Shown here in pieces: positions 13,971-15,088 of a DNA stretch of 15,088 bases. Source of the stretch: JBBIPA01 sp037443085 (lineage in GTDB: Bacteria > Chloroflexota > Dehalococcoidia > GIF9 > UBA5629); NCBI GenBank assembly GCA_037443085.1, contig JBBIPA010000045.1, positions 1-15,088 on the forward strand, read 5' to 3'. Position numbers and translations under genes: made by a program. The notes under the pieces were generated by a model. The model was not told the origin of the DNA. It did not search any database and saw only the letters and a program-made list of their open reading frames with translations. Position 1 is the first letter of the stretch; each line of letters starts with the position of its first letter.

Positions 13971-13990
13971 GGAAAAATTCCGCGTGCTTG
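13971..13990 (+). repeat. 20-nt intergenic repeat, copy 2
   Basis: Second copy of the element at 5300-5319 (18 of 20 identical), containing the GGAAAAATTCC inverted repeat. It sits in the 196-nt spacer (13869-14064) between the isochorismatase-fold gene and the convergent dehydrogenase. I see nothing else in that spacer and no clear terminator. Confidence 0.5.
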
Positions 13991-14064
13991 CCAATATGTA
14001 TTGGGGCATCATCATCTGGTGTTGGTTTGCGCTTGGACCGAATGCTGGCTAACTAGCACGAGGC

Positions 14065-15087
14065 TCAGGGAATTAAAACGATCTTGCCGACTTGTTCCTG
14101 CTTCTCCAGCAGTTCATGCGCTTTGACAGCTTCGCTTAGCGGCAATACCTGGTCAATTACCGGGTCTATTTTGCTCTGTGCCAGGAATTGAAGCACCATC
14201 TGATTATCAATACGCTTGGCGCCGCGGACACCGACGATGGTAACATAGCGATGCAGTAGCAATACCGTGAGCATCCGCATTGGTATGGAGTTAGTTGCCT
14301 CTTCACCAGCAACGTTGACCATAGTTCCCGCCATGCGCAGGCAGTTAAGCCCCAGTACAAACATGTCACCGCCAACCAGGTCTATGACCAGGTCCACTCC
14401 GCCGCCTGTGAGCGATTTCACCTGCTCTGCGGCATTACTGTCATGATAGTTGACCGCGTGGTCAACGCCGAGTTGTTTGAGCTTATCTGCCTTGGTCGGA
14501 GAGCCAGTGGTGGCAATGATTCGAGAGGCTCCCACCAGCCGCGAGAGCTGAATCGCCGCTGTTCCTAGTCCTCCGCTGGCACCGGTGATGAGCACTGATT
14601 GACCGGGACGCAGATTGCCCCGCCTGGAGACAATGTTCCAGACACAGGAATAACTCCAGACACAACTCGCCAGCTTTTCATAGGGTATTCCTTCAGGAGC
14701 AGGCATCAGTTCGTTTTCCTTGCGGGAGACGTATTCGGCGTATCCGCCGGGAGTCTGGTGCCCTGGTATTTTAATGTTGGTGCACAGGTAATCCATGTCG
14801 CGCAAGCAGTTCTCACAATGGCCGCAGGCGGGATGTGCCATGCCAACAACTCGGTCGCCGACCTTGAACCGGGTTATCTTGCTACCCACTGCAACCACCT
14901 CGCCTGCCAGGTCCCGGCCGGGCTGGAAAGGCAGAGGAAATGGGTCGCGTCCAGGAATTTGAGGTATTTGTCCCCGTCTCATTTTCAGGTCAAATCTGTT
15001 TACCGAGGTTGCCGCTACTTTTACCAAAATGTCACTATCGCCTGTTTCCGGCAGGGGGACTTCTAGATACTGCAGTACCGATGGTTC
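14065..15087 (-). CDS. Medium-chain dehydrogenase/reductase (zinc-lobe type), 5' partial
   Basis: The minus-strand frame stays open to the window edge: upstream of the TTG at 15027 it continues as EPSVLQYLEVPLPETGDSDI, which is normal MDR N-terminal sequence. The true start is therefore outside the window, and 340 residues are visible. SVNRFDLKMRRG and PGRDLAGEVVAVG belong to the GroES-like catalytic domain. CGHCENC plus a later Cys (LC) form the structural zinc lobe. VLITGASGGLG is the Rossmann NAD(P)-binding loop. The catalytic-zinc positions (Cys in CGxCxxD, His in GHE) are Asn and Arg here, so it is more like quinone oxidoreductases or enoyl reductases that keep only the structural zinc. 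It is convergent with the catabolic unit, and a role in the same pathway is possible but unsupported. Confidence 0.85.
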   Translation of the reverse strand, partial: EPSVLQYLEVPLPETGDSDILVKVAATSVNRFDLKMRRGQIPQIPGRDPFPLPFQPGRDLAGEVVAVGSKITRFKVGDRVVGMAHPACGHCENCLRDMDYLCTNIKIPGHQTPGGYAEYVSRKENELMPAPEGIPYEKLASCVWSYSCVWNIVSRRGNLRPGQSVLITGASGGLGTAAIQLSRLVGASRIIATTGSPTKADKLKQLGVDHAVNYHDSNAAEQVKSLTGGGVDLVIDLVGGDMFVLGLNCLRMAGTMVNVAGEEATNSIPMRMLTVLLLHRYVTIVGVRGAKRIDNQMVLQFLAQSKIDPVIDQVLPLSEAVKAHELLEKQEQVGKIVLIP

Positions 15088-15088
15088 A

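Overview
The window looks like a chromosomal piece of an uncultured anaerobic bacterium. A Dehalococcoidia-type Chloroflexota is my best guess (about 50 %). The reasons are the composition (somewhat below 50 % GC by eye), a TRAP binding lipoprotein with an Ala/Pro linker after the lipobox Cys, tungsten and molybdenum oxidoreductases, and a CocE/NonD-type hydrolase. A run of 42 N (10525-10566) shows it comes from a scaffolded assembly. No rRNA, tRNA, CRISPR array or insertion sequence was seen.

Layout. (1) 1-1571, plus: the tail of a broken AAA/DUF4143-type ATPase runs straight into an N-terminally truncated CocE/NonD-type hydrolase in another frame. (2) 1571-1620: a hairpin terminator between convergent units. 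(3) 5065-1648, minus: a two-gene operon for a molybdopterin enzyme (864 aa) and its Fe-S partner with a C-terminal transthyretin/Cna-B-like domain. The closest match I know is pyrogallol-phloroglucinol transhydroxylase BthAB. (4) 5066-6171: a divergent control region, a small DUF6506-type gene (plus) and a heavily deleted MFS transporter pseudogene (minus). (5) 6172-13868, plus: probably one long transcription unit: TRAP DctP, DctQ and DctM, an aldehyde:ferredoxin oxidoreductase family protein, a metallo-beta-lactamase fold hydrolase (apparent frameshift near the 3' end), a creatininase-family protein and an isochorismatase-fold protein. (6) 15088-14065, minus: a zinc-lobe medium-chain dehydrogenase cut by the window edge.

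How it may work together. A 30-nt element, identical at 27 positions, lies upstream of both the molybdoenzyme operon (5172-5201, read on minus) and the TRAP operon (6072-6101, plus). It combines a dyad with a TTGACA -35 box, so one regulator, encoded outside the window, probably controls both. This suggests a catabolic locus: TRAP uptake of a small, perhaps hydroxylated and carboxylated, ring compound; rearrangement or oxidation by the Mo enzyme and the W enzyme; hydrolysis by the MBL, creatininase-like and isochorismatase-like proteins. The substrate is not known from the sequence. Several of these enzymes have unusual residues at family catalytic or binding positions. Together with the shared operator, this makes the locus a candidate for an undescribed pathway.

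Decay is also visible: a chimeric gene junction at about 200-235, a deleted MFS gene at 5667-5977 and the frameshift at about 12231-12245.
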